Assembly: GCF_039526385.1 (NCBI RefSeq)
Contig: NZ_BAAAIX010000019.1
Coordinates: 1-64,000 of the forward strand
From: Luteococcus peritonei
GTDB taxonomy: Bacteria > Actinomycetota > Actinomycetes > Propionibacteriales > Propionibacteriaceae
DNA length: 64,000 bases
Direction of reading: 5' to 3'
Made by a program: the position numbers and the translations under genes. The notes under the pieces were generated by a model. The model was not told the DNA's origin. It made no database searches and saw only the letters and a program-made list of their open reading frames with translations. Shown piece after piece: positions 7,918 to 16,985 of this stretch; within the stretch, counting starts at the first letter, position 1; every line of letters begins with the position of its first letter.

Positions 7918-7961
7918 CGGTGACGTCCACGACAAGCAGCACGATCCGAGGAGCCCACCCC

Positions 7962-9143
7962 ATGACCGCAGCACTCGTCCAGACCGGACTGCAGTCCACC
8001 ACCGTCACCCAGGTCCTGCCCCCGGCGGCGCCCCTGGCCGGCATGCCGTCCGAGGCGATGAGCCAGGAGAGCATCCCGCTGGCCCGCCAGCGCCTGGCCA
8101 GGGCCAAGATGGCCTACACCACCCGCTTCTTCGCCGACCAGGTCCGTCTCGAGGCCGACGGGCACGACCTGCTCCGCGGCCCTGCCATGCGCCCCCGCGC
8201 CGGCGACCTGGTGCTGGCCCGGGTGGTGGCGATCGGCAAGCACACCCGCCTGGAGAGCCCCTGGTCGCGTCGCCAGATGCTCTTCGTGGGCGACGAGGTG
8301 GTGGTGGCCTACGGCGACCGTTACGCCCCCGACCAGTTCGAGGCCGAGGTGCCCGACAGCCTGGAGGTCACCAACCTGGTGGCCGCCGGTGGTGTCGCCG
8401 GTCGCGTGACCGCGCAGCACGCCAGCATCGACGACGCCACCGTGATCGAGCCGCTGGGTCTGGTGGGACGGGGCGGCGTGCCGCTCAACCTGCACGACGT
8501 GGCGCCGCACCGGGCCCGCCGGGAGCACGCCCGACGCCCGGGAGAGCGTCCCCGTCTGGTCACCGTGCTGGGCACCTCGATGAACTCGGGCAAGTCCACC
8601 ACCCTGGCCAGCCTGATCAACGGTCTCACCGCCGCCGGGCTGGACGTGGCAGCGGGCAAGGCCACCGGGACCGGCGCGGGCGGCGACCCGCGGATGTTCG
8701 CCGACGCCGGCGCCCGGACCGTGCTGGACTTCACCGACTTCGGCTACCCCTCCACCTACCGGGTGGGCTACGAGGAGCTCAAGACCCTGGTGCTCTCGGT
8801 CATCTCCGCCCTGGCCAGCGCCGACACCGACGTGGTGGTGCTCGAGATCGCCGACGGCATCTACCAGGGTGAGACGGCACGGCTGATCGCCGACCCGGAG
8901 GTGCAGGGCTGGATCGACACCCTGCTCTTCGCCGCCGGGGACGCGCTGGGCGCCACCAAGGGCGTCGACCTGCTGGCCGACCTGGGCCTGCAGGTGGCCG
9001 CCGTCAGCGGTGTGCTGACCGCCTCGCCGCTGGCCACCCGCGAGGCCGACGCCGTGCTGCCCGTCGAGCTGGTCCCCACCTTCGAGCTGACCAACCCTGA
9101 GGTCGCCCGCCAGGTGATGGCCCGCGACGCCCACGCCTCGTGA
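7962..9143 (+). CDS. DUF1611-like P-loop NTPase
   Basis: 393-residue soluble protein. Residues 60-190 form an N-terminal domain (RPRAGDLVLARVVAIGKHTRLE, FVGDEVVVAYGDRYAPDQFEA, LVAAGGVAGRV) that I cannot name. The C-terminal half is a P-loop domain: Walker A GTSMNSGKST at about 204-213, then KATGTGAGGDPRMF and a Walker-B-like DVVVLEIADG at 290-299. This is the layout of DUF1611/COG3367, distantly like the dethiobiotin synthetase and MobB ATPases; no biochemical function is assigned to this type as far as I know. It is the first gene of a five-gene overlapping operon and overlaps the ABC-like gene by GTGA at 9140-9143. It may be the real nucleotidase partner of that degenerate ABC protein (inference). 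Confidence 0.7.
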   Translation: MTAALVQTGLQSTTVTQVLPPAAPLAGMPSEAMSQESIPLARQRLARAKMAYTTRFFADQVRLEADGHDLLRGPAMRPRAGDLVLARVVAIGKHTRLESPWSRRQMLFVGDEVVVAYGDRYAPDQFEAEVPDSLEVTNLVAAGGVAGRVTAQHASIDDATVIEPLGLVGRGGVPLNLHDVAPHRARREHARRPGERPRLVTVLGTSMNSGKSTTLASLINGLTAAGLDVAAGKATGTGAGGDPRMFADAGARTVLDFTDFGYPSTYRVGYEELKTLVLSVISALASADTDVVVLEIADGIYQGETARLIADPEVQGWIDTLLFAAGDALGATKGVDLLADLGLQVAAVSGVLTASPLATREADAVLPVELVPTFELTNPEVARQVMARDAHAS

Positions 9144-10795
9144 ACACCGCGGTGACCCCCCGGCTGCCCGCCCTGTGGCGGGGACGGCGTCGGGCGCTGC
9201 TGGTGGGACTGGGCGCCACCGGCCTGGGGCAGGCCCTCGCGGCCGCCGTCGTTGCCGTGGCCACGCCCCGGCTGTTGGGGGTGGCCACGCAGCGCCAGCA
9301 GCTGCTGCTGGCCGGCTGCCTGCTGGGCTGCGCGCTCGGCACCGGTGGCCTGCGGGCGCTGGAGCGGGTGCTGGGGGAGCGACTGGGGCAGGACTACGTG
9401 CACGAGGTCCGGATGCACCTGGTCCGTGCCGCCCTGGCGGGCCACGGCCCCTCGGTCGGGGTCACCGTCGCGCGCACCACCAATGACCTCACCAGCGTGC
9501 GCAACTGGCTGGTGATGGGCCTGGTGCCGCTGCTGGTGGGCATCCCCACCATCCTGGGGGCCCTGGTCGCCCTGGCGGTGCTCTCCTGGCCGTTGGCCCT
9601 GGCCGTCGGCCTTCCGGTGGCGGTGCTGGGCCTGGCCCTGGTGCTCCTGGCGCCCGAGGTGCAGCAGCGGGCCGCCGCCCTGCGGCGCCGTCGGGGCCGG
9701 TTGGCGGGGGCCATCTCCGACGCGGTGCACGCCGGCGAGGCGATCCAGGTGGCCGGCGGGGTGGAGCGTGAGGTACGCCGGCTGGGGGAGCAGAGCCGGG
9801 AGGTGGGGCGCCGCGCCGTCCACCGCGCCGTCACCACGGGGTTGATGCGGGGCGCCGCCGCGAGCGTCGCCACCATCGCCATGGTTGCCGTGGCGGCCGT
9901 CGGGGCGCTCGGCCAGACCCCCGCGGCCACGATCGCCACCGCCTTCCTGGTGGTGGGCATGGTCGCCACCCCCGTCACCGACCTGGGGCGGGTGAGCGAG
10001 TACCGCCAGTCCTACCGGGTGGCCGAGCGGATCCTCGCCCCGCAGGTGCAGCTCTCGCGCGGCCATCGCCGCCAGGAGAAGGTCCTGCAGCGCCGCGCCC
10101 GGCTGCGTCCGGTGACCGGCGACGGCCGTGGCACGGTGCACCTGGCGCAGTTGCAGGTGGCCGGCCGGGACATCCCGGAGCTGGTGGCCAGGCCGGGTGA
10201 GGTGGTGGTGCCCCGCAGCGAGGACCCCGAGCTGGTGCGCGCCGTCGTGCAGGCCGTGGTGCACCCCGGAGCCGGCCGCGGCGCCTGGCTCCAGGTGGCC
10301 GGACAGGACCTGGCCGACCTGCCCGCCGCCACCCGGCGGGGCCTGGTGGGCCACGCTGCGGCCGGGCTGGTGCTGGAGCGCGGCACCATCGCCCGGGCGG
10401 TGCGCTACCGCTGCCCCGAGTCCACCGAGGAGGTGGGCCCGGTGCTGGAGGCCGTCGGGCTGGCCGAGACCGTCGCCCGCCTGCAGAAGGGTGAGCGCAC
10501 CATGCTGCGCCACGGCGGTGAGCCGCTGGACGGCGAGCAGCGCGCCCAGCTGCTGCTGGCTCGCGCCTGGTACGCGGACCCGGCCCTCGTCGTGCTCGAC
10601 GGCATCGACACCGCCCTCGGCTCCCGGGCGCGCCGCCGGATGGCCGAAGGCCTCACCGAATACCCGGGCGTCACCCTGCTGGTCAGTGAGCGCGCGGACC
10701 AGATCGCCCCCGGCCACCGCGTCTGGGACCTCGACGCCGATCCCGCCCGGGCGCAACTGCCCGGGCCCGACCACCTCCGAAAGGTGCTGACATGA
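9140..10795 (+). CDS. ABC exporter-like protein with a degenerate nucleotide-binding domain
   Basis: 551 residues. Residues 1-290 contain six hydrophobic segments in the type I exporter arrangement (about 17-40, 52-70, 125-145, 148-170, 235-255, 262-285), with ARTTNDLTSVRNW in the usual intracellular loop. Residues 320-551 align by position with an ABC ATPase, but key residues are lost: where Walker A should be, the sequence reads RPGEVVVPRSEDPELV with no GK[ST]; the signature is LDGEQ at 463-467 instead of LSGGQ; Walker B reads ALVVLDGID at 482-490 without the catalytic Glu; and the H-loop His is replaced in LLVSERADQI. The protein should not hydrolyse ATP alone. GTG start overlaps the previous stop. 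Confidence 0.75.
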   Translation: MNTAVTPRLPALWRGRRRALLVGLGATGLGQALAAAVVAVATPRLLGVATQRQQLLLAGCLLGCALGTGGLRALERVLGERLGQDYVHEVRMHLVRAALAGHGPSVGVTVARTTNDLTSVRNWLVMGLVPLLVGIPTILGALVALAVLSWPLALAVGLPVAVLGLALVLLAPEVQQRAAALRRRRGRLAGAISDAVHAGEAIQVAGGVEREVRRLGEQSREVGRRAVHRAVTTGLMRGAAASVATIAMVAVAAVGALGQTPAATIATAFLVVGMVATPVTDLGRVSEYRQSYRVAERILAPQVQLSRGHRRQEKVLQRRARLRPVTGDGRGTVHLAQLQVAGRDIPELVARPGEVVVPRSEDPELVRAVVQAVVHPGAGRGAWLQVAGQDLADLPAATRRGLVGHAAAGLVLERGTIARAVRYRCPESTEEVGPVLEAVGLAETVARLQKGERTMLRHGGEPLDGEQRAQLLLARAWYADPALVVLDGIDTALGSRARRRMAEGLTEYPGVTLLVSERADQIAPGHRVWDLDADPARAQLPGPDHLRKVLT

Positions 10796-11292
10796 ACCGG
10801 ACCCTGCTGCGCACCCTGCTGGTCGCGCTGGCACTGGCCACCGGGCTGGTGCTGGTGGGACAGGCGCTGGTGCAACGCCCCGGCAGGCCGACGATCGAGC
10901 AGGAGCTGGTGCAGCTGCCGCAGGGCACGCCGGTGCCCTCGACCCCAACGCCCTCGTCCCCGGCATCTTCGACCCCCGCACCCTCCACCCCGGCGCCGCG
11001 CCCCTCGGCCTCCGGAGCCGACGGTTCCGTCCCGCCCGCGGCCGCGGCCACCCGCCGGGCGACCGGCTCCACCAGGGCCAGCACGGCCACCACCCGGCCC
11101 ACCGCCCGGGCCACGAAGCGAGCCCCCGCCGCGACGCGCCCCAGCCGCACCGTGGTCAAGCCCCCGGCGCCGGTGAAGACGCGATCACAGGCGCCGGCGC
11201 CCACGGTGTGGCAGGGTGATGGCGACGACGACGATGATGACGACGACACCGAGGACGACGATGACGACGACGGCCCCGATGACGACGACTGA
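10792..11292 (+). CDS. Membrane-anchored or secreted protein with Pro/Ser/Thr stalk and Asp-rich tail
   Basis: 166 residues. An N-terminal hydrophobic segment (LLRTLLVALALATGLVLVGQAL) acts as a signal or anchor. A low-complexity stalk rich in Pro, Ser, Thr and Ala follows to about residue 140, and from about residue 144 the tail is mostly Asp. The tail is acidic enough to bind calcium or other divalent cations, but no EF-hand or RTX spacing is present. I do not recognise a family; small exported hydrophilic proteins beside sensor kinases are known in other Actinobacteria. It overlaps the ABC-like gene (ATGA 10792-10795) and the kinase gene by 14 bp, which suggests the tail is linked to kinase sensing (inference). 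Confidence 0.65.
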   Translation: MNRTLLRTLLVALALATGLVLVGQALVQRPGRPTIEQELVQLPQGTPVPSTPTPSSPASSTPAPSTPAPRPSASGADGSVPPAAAATRRATGSTRASTATTRPTARATKRAPAATRPSRTVVKPPAPVKTRSQAPAPTVWQGDGDDDDDDDDTEDDDDDDGPDDDD

Positions 11293-12733
11293 GCGCGCGG
11301 ATGGTTCGGGCCGTTGGCGCATCGTCGGCTGGATGCTCGCCACCCTGGCCCTCACCCTCGGGATCGTGGTCGTCGTGGTGCGCAGCATGCTCATCGCCCA
11401 GGTGGGGGAGCAGGCCAACCGGGACGTCACCCAGGAGCTGCAGGAGTTCACCAGCTTCGCCGAGGTGGGGGTGGACCCCCGCACCGGCGAGCGCTTCACC
11501 AGCTCCGAGCGCCTCTTCCAGACCTACCTGAGCCGGCAGCAGGCCGGTGGGCACGAGTTGATCCTGGGCTGGGTGGCTTCCGACGACCGTGCCTACGAGC
11601 TGCGCGGCCCCGCCACGCCGTCGCTCGAGCAGTACGACCCGGCGCACGACCGCGAGCTGCTGGACCAGATGGAGCGCACCAGTTCCGGCGTCCGCCAGAC
11701 CCCGGTGGGCGAGTTCCGCTGGGGCCGGGTGGTGCTGGCCGGCTCCGGGGACCCGTCCGACGCCCTCCTGGTGGGTGTCTTCACCGAGCAGGCCGAACGG
11801 CAGGCCCGCGAGACGATTCGTGACCTGGCCCTGGTCTCGCTGTGCTCCCTGGCCCTGGCCGGCCTGGTGAGCTGGCTGGTGGCCGGTCGCATCCTGCGTC
11901 CCGTGCGGCTGGTGCGCGAGACCGCCGCCGAGATCACCGAGCGCGACCTGACCCGCCGCATCCCCGTGGACGGCAGCGACGAGATCTCGGGCATGGCCGC
12001 CACCTTCAACGCCATGCTGGACCGTCTGGAGGAGGCCTTCGCGGCCCAGCAGCGCTTCGTCGACGACGCCGGCCACGAGCTGCGCACCCCGATCACGGTG
12101 GTGCGGGGCCACCTGGAGCTGATGGGCGACGACCCCGCCGAGCGGGAGCAGACCGTCGCCCTGGTCACCCAGGAGCTGGACCGGATGGCCCGGATCGTCA
12201 CCGACCTGCTCGCCCTCGCCAAGGCCGACCGCCCCGACTTCGTCCAGCTCGACGCCCCGGTGGACCTGACCCAGCTGACCCTGGACCTCGACGCCAAGGT
12301 GCAGCAGCTCGCCGACCGCCGCTGGCAGCTCAGCCACGTCGCCGAGGGCGAGGCGGTGGTGGACGCCCAGCGCATCACCCAGGCCGTCCTGCAGCTCGCC
12401 CACAACGCGGTGCAGCAGACCGGACCCGAGGATGCCATCACCCTGACGAGCCGTTTCGTGGACCAGCCCGGCCAGGGACGGGTGCTGCAGATCGGGATCA
12501 CCGACACCGGTCCGGGGGTGGCCCCGGAGGACCGGGAACGCATCTTCGAGCGGTTCGCCCACGGCACCCCCGCCGACGGCAGCCGCCACACCGGCGCCGG
12601 ACTGGGGCTGCCGATCGTCAAGGCCATCGCCGAGGCGCACGGCGGCCGGGTGCAGGTGGACAGCCCGCCCGGCCAGGGCGCCACCTTCACCCTCGTCATC
12701 CCCGCACCCGAACCGCCCGAGGAGACCGCGTGA
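11279..12733 (+). CDS. Sensor histidine kinase (HAMP, HisKA, HATPase)
   Basis: 484-residue membrane kinase. TM1 is at about 12-35, an extracytoplasmic sensor of about 135 residues follows, TM2 is at about 182-205, then a HAMP linker, HisKA with DDAGHELRTPI (phospho-His266), N-box HNAVQQT, DTGPGV and GAGLGLPIVKAI. It should autophosphorylate and pass the phosphate to the response regulator that overlaps it by GTGA at 12730-12733. ATG 11279 was chosen because TM1 follows directly; an upstream in-frame ATG at 11216 would add a Thr-rich peptide read from the antiframe of the Asp tail. The sensor domain has no named fold; its ligand is unknown. Confidence 0.93.
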   Translation: MTTTERADGSGRWRIVGWMLATLALTLGIVVVVVRSMLIAQVGEQANRDVTQELQEFTSFAEVGVDPRTGERFTSSERLFQTYLSRQQAGGHELILGWVASDDRAYELRGPATPSLEQYDPAHDRELLDQMERTSSGVRQTPVGEFRWGRVVLAGSGDPSDALLVGVFTEQAERQARETIRDLALVSLCSLALAGLVSWLVAGRILRPVRLVRETAAEITERDLTRRIPVDGSDEISGMAATFNAMLDRLEEAFAAQQRFVDDAGHELRTPITVVRGHLELMGDDPAEREQTVALVTQELDRMARIVTDLLALAKADRPDFVQLDAPVDLTQLTLDLDAKVQQLADRRWQLSHVAEGEAVVDAQRITQAVLQLAHNAVQQTGPEDAITLTSRFVDQPGQGRVLQIGITDTGPGVAPEDRERIFERFAHGTPADGSRHTGAGLGLPIVKAIAEAHGGRVQVDSPPGQGATFTLVIPAPEPPEETA

Positions 12734-13401
12734 GCACCATCCTGATCGCCGAGGACACCGCCTCGATCGCCTCCTTCGTGGAGAAGGGGCTGCGGGCCGC
12801 GGGCTACCAGACGGCCACCACCACCGACGGCCAGACCGCCCTGCTGCTGGCCGCCAGCGGCGGCTTCGACCTGATGATCCTGGACATCGGCCTGCCGGTG
12901 ATGGACGGCTTCGAGGTGCTGCAGGAGCTGCGGCGGCGCGGGAGCACCATGCCGGTGGTCATCCTGTCGGCGCGCGACTCGGTGACCGACACGGTGCACG
13001 GGCTGGAGGGGGGCGCCAACGACTACGTCACCAAGCCCTTCCAGTTCGCCGAGCTGCTGGCGCGCGTCAGGCTCCGATTGGCCGAGCCCGCCGGACGGCC
13101 GGTGGCCTCGCCCGACCTGGTGGCGGCGGGCCTGCGCCTCGACGTGCTGGCCCGACGCGTGGAGGTGGACGGGGCCGAACCTCTGGACCTCACCGCCCGC
13201 GAGTTCCGGCTGCTGGAGGTCTTCATGACCCACCCCGGCCAGGTGCTCAGCCGCGAGCAGCTGCTGGGCATGGTCTGGGAGATGGACTTCGACCCCTCGT
13301 CCAATGTGGTGGATGTCTTCGTGCGCTCGCTGCGGGGCAAGATCGGCAGCCAGCGGATCGAGACGGTGCGGGGGATGGGCTACCGGCTGCGCGAGGCCTG
13401 A
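12730..13401 (+). CDS. OmpR-family response regulator
   Basis: 223 residues. Receiver domain with the acidic pocket E8/D9, phospho-acceptor D52 in LMILDIGLPVMDGF, the conserved Thr/Ser switch (VVILSARD) and Lys in NDYVTKPF. The C-terminal winged helix of the OmpR/PhoB type contains LDLTAREFRLLEVF, SREQLLGMVW and VVDVFVRSLRGKIG. GTG start overlaps the kinase stop. It likely controls its own operon or cell-envelope genes, but no repeated binding site could be assigned. Confidence 0.95.
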   Translation: MSTILIAEDTASIASFVEKGLRAAGYQTATTTDGQTALLLAASGGFDLMILDIGLPVMDGFEVLQELRRRGSTMPVVILSARDSVTDTVHGLEGGANDYVTKPFQFAELLARVRLRLAEPAGRPVASPDLVAAGLRLDVLARRVEVDGAEPLDLTAREFRLLEVFMTHPGQVLSREQLLGMVWEMDFDPSSNVVDVFVRSLRGKIGSQRIETVRGMGYRLREA

Positions 13402-13427
13402 CCCGGCGCCGATCGCTCGGCGCCGGG
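13402..13427. terminator. Terminator between response regulator and putA
   Basis: Perfect 11-bp stem (CCCGGCGCCGA paired with TCGGCGCCGGG) with a TCGC loop, starting at the base after the response regulator stop. It lies between convergent genes and can serve both directions. Confidence 0.75.
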
Positions 13428-13435
13428 CCCTGCGC

Positions 13436-16400
13436 TCAGCGCGGGGAGGGCGGCATGTGGCCGAAGCGGTGCAGCGTCTGGCTGATCGCCTGCTCGCGCA
13501 GGAAGCCCAGCAGCTCCCGGCGGCCGGTGGCCAGCACCGGGCCGGTCACCAGGGCCACCGATGGGTTCGCCACCACCAGACCGGCCGGGTCGCCCACCAC
13601 GCGCACCCGCACGTCACGGTCGGAGGCCAGCCGGCGGCTGAACTGCTCGTCGCTCTCGTGACTGACGCTGGTCCCGGCCACGAAGGCCGGCAGCGCCACC
13701 GACGGATCGGCCGAGACCTGCACCGCGCAGCCGGCGAGCTGCGCGGCGGCCAGCAGCCGCACCAGGTCGGCCGGGCGGGCGCCGGCCTGCATCCGCACCC
13801 AGGCCCGAGGGAAGGGTCGGTAACGGAACTCGTTGCGCTCCACCTGAAGGCCGCTGGCGTCGTGCCCGGTGGCGAATTCGGCGCCCCAGACGGCGGCATC
13901 GCTGCCGAGTGCCACCTCCACCCAGGCGCGGTCGTCGGCCGACAGGCCGCCCAGCTCCTGGGCGGCACGGGCCACCAGCCGCTGCTGGGCAGGCGTGGGT
14001 GCGGTGCGGAACTGCGGCAGCCCGTCCTCGCGCCAGGTGCCCAGCTGGGCGACGTAGTTGGGGCCGCCCGCCTTGGCGCCCGGACCGACGCTGGAGCCCT
14101 TCCAGCCGCCGAAGCTCTGGCGCTGCACGATGGCACCGGTGATGTGGCGATTGACATAGGCATTGCCCACCTCGACCGCCTCCAGCCACTGCTCGATCTC
14201 ACGCTCGTCGAGCGAGTGCAGGCCACCGGTGAGGCCGAATCCGGTGGCGTTCTGCCAGTCGACCGCCTGCTCCAGGTTCTTGGCGTGCATCAGGCCCAGC
14301 ACCGGCCCGAAGACCTCGGTGGTGTGGAACCAGCTGCCGGGGCGCACCCCGGTCTTGACGCCGGGGGACCACAGGCGGCCCGAGTCGTCGAGGCGACGAG
14401 GCTCCACCAGCCAGCTCTCGCCGGGCTCCAGGGTGGTCAGCGCCCGCTCCAACTTCTCCGAGGGCGGCTCGATCAGCGGGCCCATGCCGGTGGACAGGTC
14501 GGTGGGCCAGCCCACCCGCAGCGAGCGCACCGAGTCGACGAGCTGGTTGCGGAAGCGGTCGGACTCGGCCACCGAGCCCACCAGGATGCCCAGGGAGGCC
14601 GCCGAACACTTCTGCCCGGCATGACCGAAGGCGGAGCGCACCAGGTCCGCCACGGCCAGGTCGTAGTCGGCCGAGGGGGTGATGACCAGGGCATTCTTGC
14701 CCGAGGTCTCGCCGTACACCCGCGCCCCACGCGGCCGTTCGGAGCGCCAGGACTGGAAGAGTTCGGCGGTGGCGGTGGCGCCGGTGAGCACCACCGTCTC
14801 GACGGCCGGGTGGCTGACCAGGGCCTGGCCCACCTCGTTCTCCTCGGTGCGCACCACCTGGAAGAGGTCGGTGGGGATGCCGGCGGCCCACAGCGCCTCG
14901 GCCGCGACCTCCAGGCAGGCGGGGGTCTGCGGGGCCGGCTTGATCACCACGGCGCTGCCGGCGGCCAGCGCGGCCAGCACGCCACCGATCGGGATGGCCA
15001 CCGGGAAGTTCCACGGCGGGGTGACCAGCACCAGCCGGTCAGGGGTGAAGCTGGCGCCGTCGGCCATCAGGCCGCGGGTGAGCTGCTCGGCGCTGTCGGC
15101 GTAGTAGCGGGCGAAGTCGATCGCCTCGCTGATCTCCGGGTCCGCCTCGCCGACGGTCTTGCCGGCCTCGTGGCACATCACGCCCAGCAGTTCCAGGCGT
15201 CGAGCCTGCAGCTGGCGTGCGGCCTCCCGCAGCAGGTCGGCACGCTCCGCCACCGGGCGCGCCAGCCAGGCCGGCTGGGCGGACAGCGCGGTGGCCACGA
15301 CGGCCTCCACCTCGTTCACGCTGCCCAGCACCCGGCTGCGGGGCTCGCGAGGCCCGGCGGCCAGCGCCTCGGTGACCGCTGTGCGGTTCTCGTGCAGGGC
15401 GGGGTCGGTGTCGGGGGTGTTGCTGAAGCGGTCGCCGATCCAGGCCGGCTCGGGACTGCGGCGCCGGCCGCGGAAGGTGCTCTCGATGGCCTGCACCGAG
15501 GCCCGGAAGCGCTGCTCCTGGTCGGGCATGGCTTCAGGATTGTCGGCGAAGAAGGCGTGCAGGAAGTTCTCCGGCTGGGCGTTCTCCTCGAGCCGGCGCA
15601 CCAGGTAGCTCACCGCCACGTCGAAGTCCTTCGGCGCGACGATCGGGGTGTAGAGGATGACCGTGCCCACGGTGTCTCGCACGGCGCGGGCCTGCGAGGG
15701 ACTCATGCCCTGCAGCATCTCCACGTCCATCCGCTCGGTGGCACCGCGACGGGTGGCCAGCAGGTGTGCGAAGGCCAGGTCGTAGAGGTTGTGGCTGGCC
15801 ACGCCCACGCGCAGCGCACCGGCCGCCTCGTCCGAGAGGGCGCGGTCCACCAGGTGCAGGTAGTTGGCGTCCACCTCGGGCTTGCTGCCGTAGGGGGCCA
15901 CCGCCCAGCCGTGCAGCTCTGCGTCGACGGCCTCCATGGCCAGGTTGGCACCCTTCACCAGGCGTACCTTCACCGGGGCGCCGCCGCCCGCGACGCGTTC
16001 CCGCGCGAAGTCCAGGATCCGGGTGAAGGCGGCATCGGTGTCGGGCAGGTAGGCCTGCAGCACGATGCCGGCCTCCAGATCGGTGAACTCCGGCTCGGAC
16101 AGGATGGTGCGGAAGACCTCGATGGTGAGGTCCAGGTCCCGGTACTCCTCCATGTCCAGGTTCACGAAGGCGTGCGGGCTCTTCGCCTTCGCCGCCCGGT
16201 AGAGCGGACGGAGCCGCTCGACGCAGCGCTCGACGGTGCCGGGGGTGTCCCAGGTGGAGATCTGGCTGACCAGCGAGCTCACCTTGATCGAGACGTAGTC
16301 GACGTCGGAACGCTCCAGCAGCGCCAGGGTGCGGTCCGCGCGGGACTCCGCCTCGGCCTCGCCCAGCACCGCCTCGCCCAGCAGGTTGATGTTGAGCCGG

Positions 16401-16825
16401 AAGCCGTCGGCCTGCGAGGCGGCCAGGTGCTTGCCCAGCGCCGGGTCCTGGGCGTCCACCACCAGGTGGCCGACCAGCTGGCGCAGCCGTTTGCGCGCCA
16501 CCGGGACCACCACCTGCGGGGAGACCCGCGCGGCCACGGCGCCGGCGCCCAGCAGGCCACGGTCCACCTTGCCCAGGAAGCCGGAGGCGTCGGCCGCGGA
16601 GATCCGGCTCAGCTCACGGGCGGCCACCTTCACGTCCTCGGGGCGGGCCACCCGGTCGACGAAGCGGACCGCCAGGTCCAGGCCGGCCGCATCGCCCAGC
16701 AGGGCGGCCAGCTGGCCGGTGGTGGCCTGCTCGGCCGGGGTCGCGCCCTGCTGCGTCGCCGTGGCCCACTGCTCGGCCAGCTCGACGGCAGGGTCCACCA
16801 GGTCCATCAGATCGTCGTTGGTCAT
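13436..16825 (-). CDS. putA: Bifunctional proline dehydrogenase / P5C dehydrogenase
   Basis: 1129 residues. The N-terminal proline dehydrogenase barrel (about 60-400) shows VSSLVSQISTWD, VRLVKGANLAMEA, ASHNLYDLAFA and DVEMLQGM; it oxidises proline to P5C with FAD and feeds the quinone pool. The aldehyde dehydrogenase domain (about 480-950) carries VTPPWNFPVAIPIGG, the general base E706 in GETSGKNA and the catalytic C740 in GQKCSA; it makes glutamate with NAD. The last 150 residues are the C-terminal extension seen in long PutA forms. There is no N-terminal ribbon-helix-helix, so it is not an autorepressor. ATG 16825 is six bases after a TATCTT -10 box, so the mRNA is likely leaderless. Confidence 0.95.
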   Translation of the reverse strand: MTNDDLMDLVDPAVELAEQWATATQQGATPAEQATTGQLAALLGDAAGLDLAVRFVDRVARPEDVKVAARELSRISAADASGFLGKVDRGLLGAGAVAARVSPQVVVPVARKRLRQLVGHLVVDAQDPALGKHLAASQADGFRLNINLLGEAVLGEAEAESRADRTLALLERSDVDYVSIKVSSLVSQISTWDTPGTVERCVERLRPLYRAAKAKSPHAFVNLDMEEYRDLDLTIEVFRTILSEPEFTDLEAGIVLQAYLPDTDAAFTRILDFARERVAGGGAPVKVRLVKGANLAMEAVDAELHGWAVAPYGSKPEVDANYLHLVDRALSDEAAGALRVGVASHNLYDLAFAHLLATRRGATERMDVEMLQGMSPSQARAVRDTVGTVILYTPIVAPKDFDVAVSYLVRRLEENAQPENFLHAFFADNPEAMPDQEQRFRASVQAIESTFRGRRRSPEPAWIGDRFSNTPDTDPALHENRTAVTEALAAGPREPRSRVLGSVNEVEAVVATALSAQPAWLARPVAERADLLREAARQLQARRLELLGVMCHEAGKTVGEADPEISEAIDFARYYADSAEQLTRGLMADGASFTPDRLVLVTPPWNFPVAIPIGGVLAALAAGSAVVIKPAPQTPACLEVAAEALWAAGIPTDLFQVVRTEENEVGQALVSHPAVETVVLTGATATAELFQSWRSERPRGARVYGETSGKNALVITPSADYDLAVADLVRSAFGHAGQKCSAASLGILVGSVAESDRFRNQLVDSVRSLRVGWPTDLSTGMGPLIEPPSEKLERALTTLEPGESWLVEPRRLDDSGRLWSPGVKTGVRPGSWFHTTEVFGPVLGLMHAKNLEQAVDWQNATGFGLTGGLHSLDEREIEQWLEAVEVGNAYVNRHITGAIVQRQSFGGWKGSSVGPGAKAGGPNYVAQLGTWREDGLPQFRTAPTPAQQRLVARAAQELGGLSADDRAWVEVALGSDAAVWGAEFATGHDASGLQVERNEFRYRPFPRAWVRMQAGARPADLVRLLAAAQLAGCAVQVSADPSVALPAFVAGTSVSHESDEQFSRRLASDRDVRVRVVGDPAGLVVANPSVALVTGPVLATGRRELLGFLREQAISQTLHRFGHMPPSPR

Positions 16826-16831
16826 GGCCCC

Positions 16832-16837
16832 AAGATA
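16832..16837 (-). promoter_or_regulatory. -10 box of leaderless putA promoter
   Basis: TATCTT on the minus strand, six bases before the putA ATG, placing the transcription start on the first base of the start codon. Confidence 0.55.
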
Positions 16838-16934
16838 GCCACGTCCGCCGACAGTTCTGCAGCCCGGGGTGCGCCGCGCGCGAAACTTCGTCTCCCGGCG
16901 GGAAAAGGGCTGGGGAAGTGTCGGTGGCGCCACC

Positions 16935-16982
16935 TACACTGGTCGACGTCCACGGACCCGCCGGGTCCCGTCCCTCGGAGGA
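16935..16982 (+). promoter_or_regulatory. phoH promoter and strong ribosome site
   Basis: TACACT at 16935-16940 is a good -10 box. The predicted transcript starts near 16947 and carries GGAGGA at 16977-16982. The only in-frame codon at the right distance is CTG at 16986, which decides the start discussed under phoH. Confidence 0.55.
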
Positions 16983-16985
16983 ATC

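Noticed and set aside
11216..11290. GAC/GAT-rich tract considered as a repeat array
   Set aside because: Irregular Asp codons inside a coding frame; no spacer or repeat structure of a CRISPR array.
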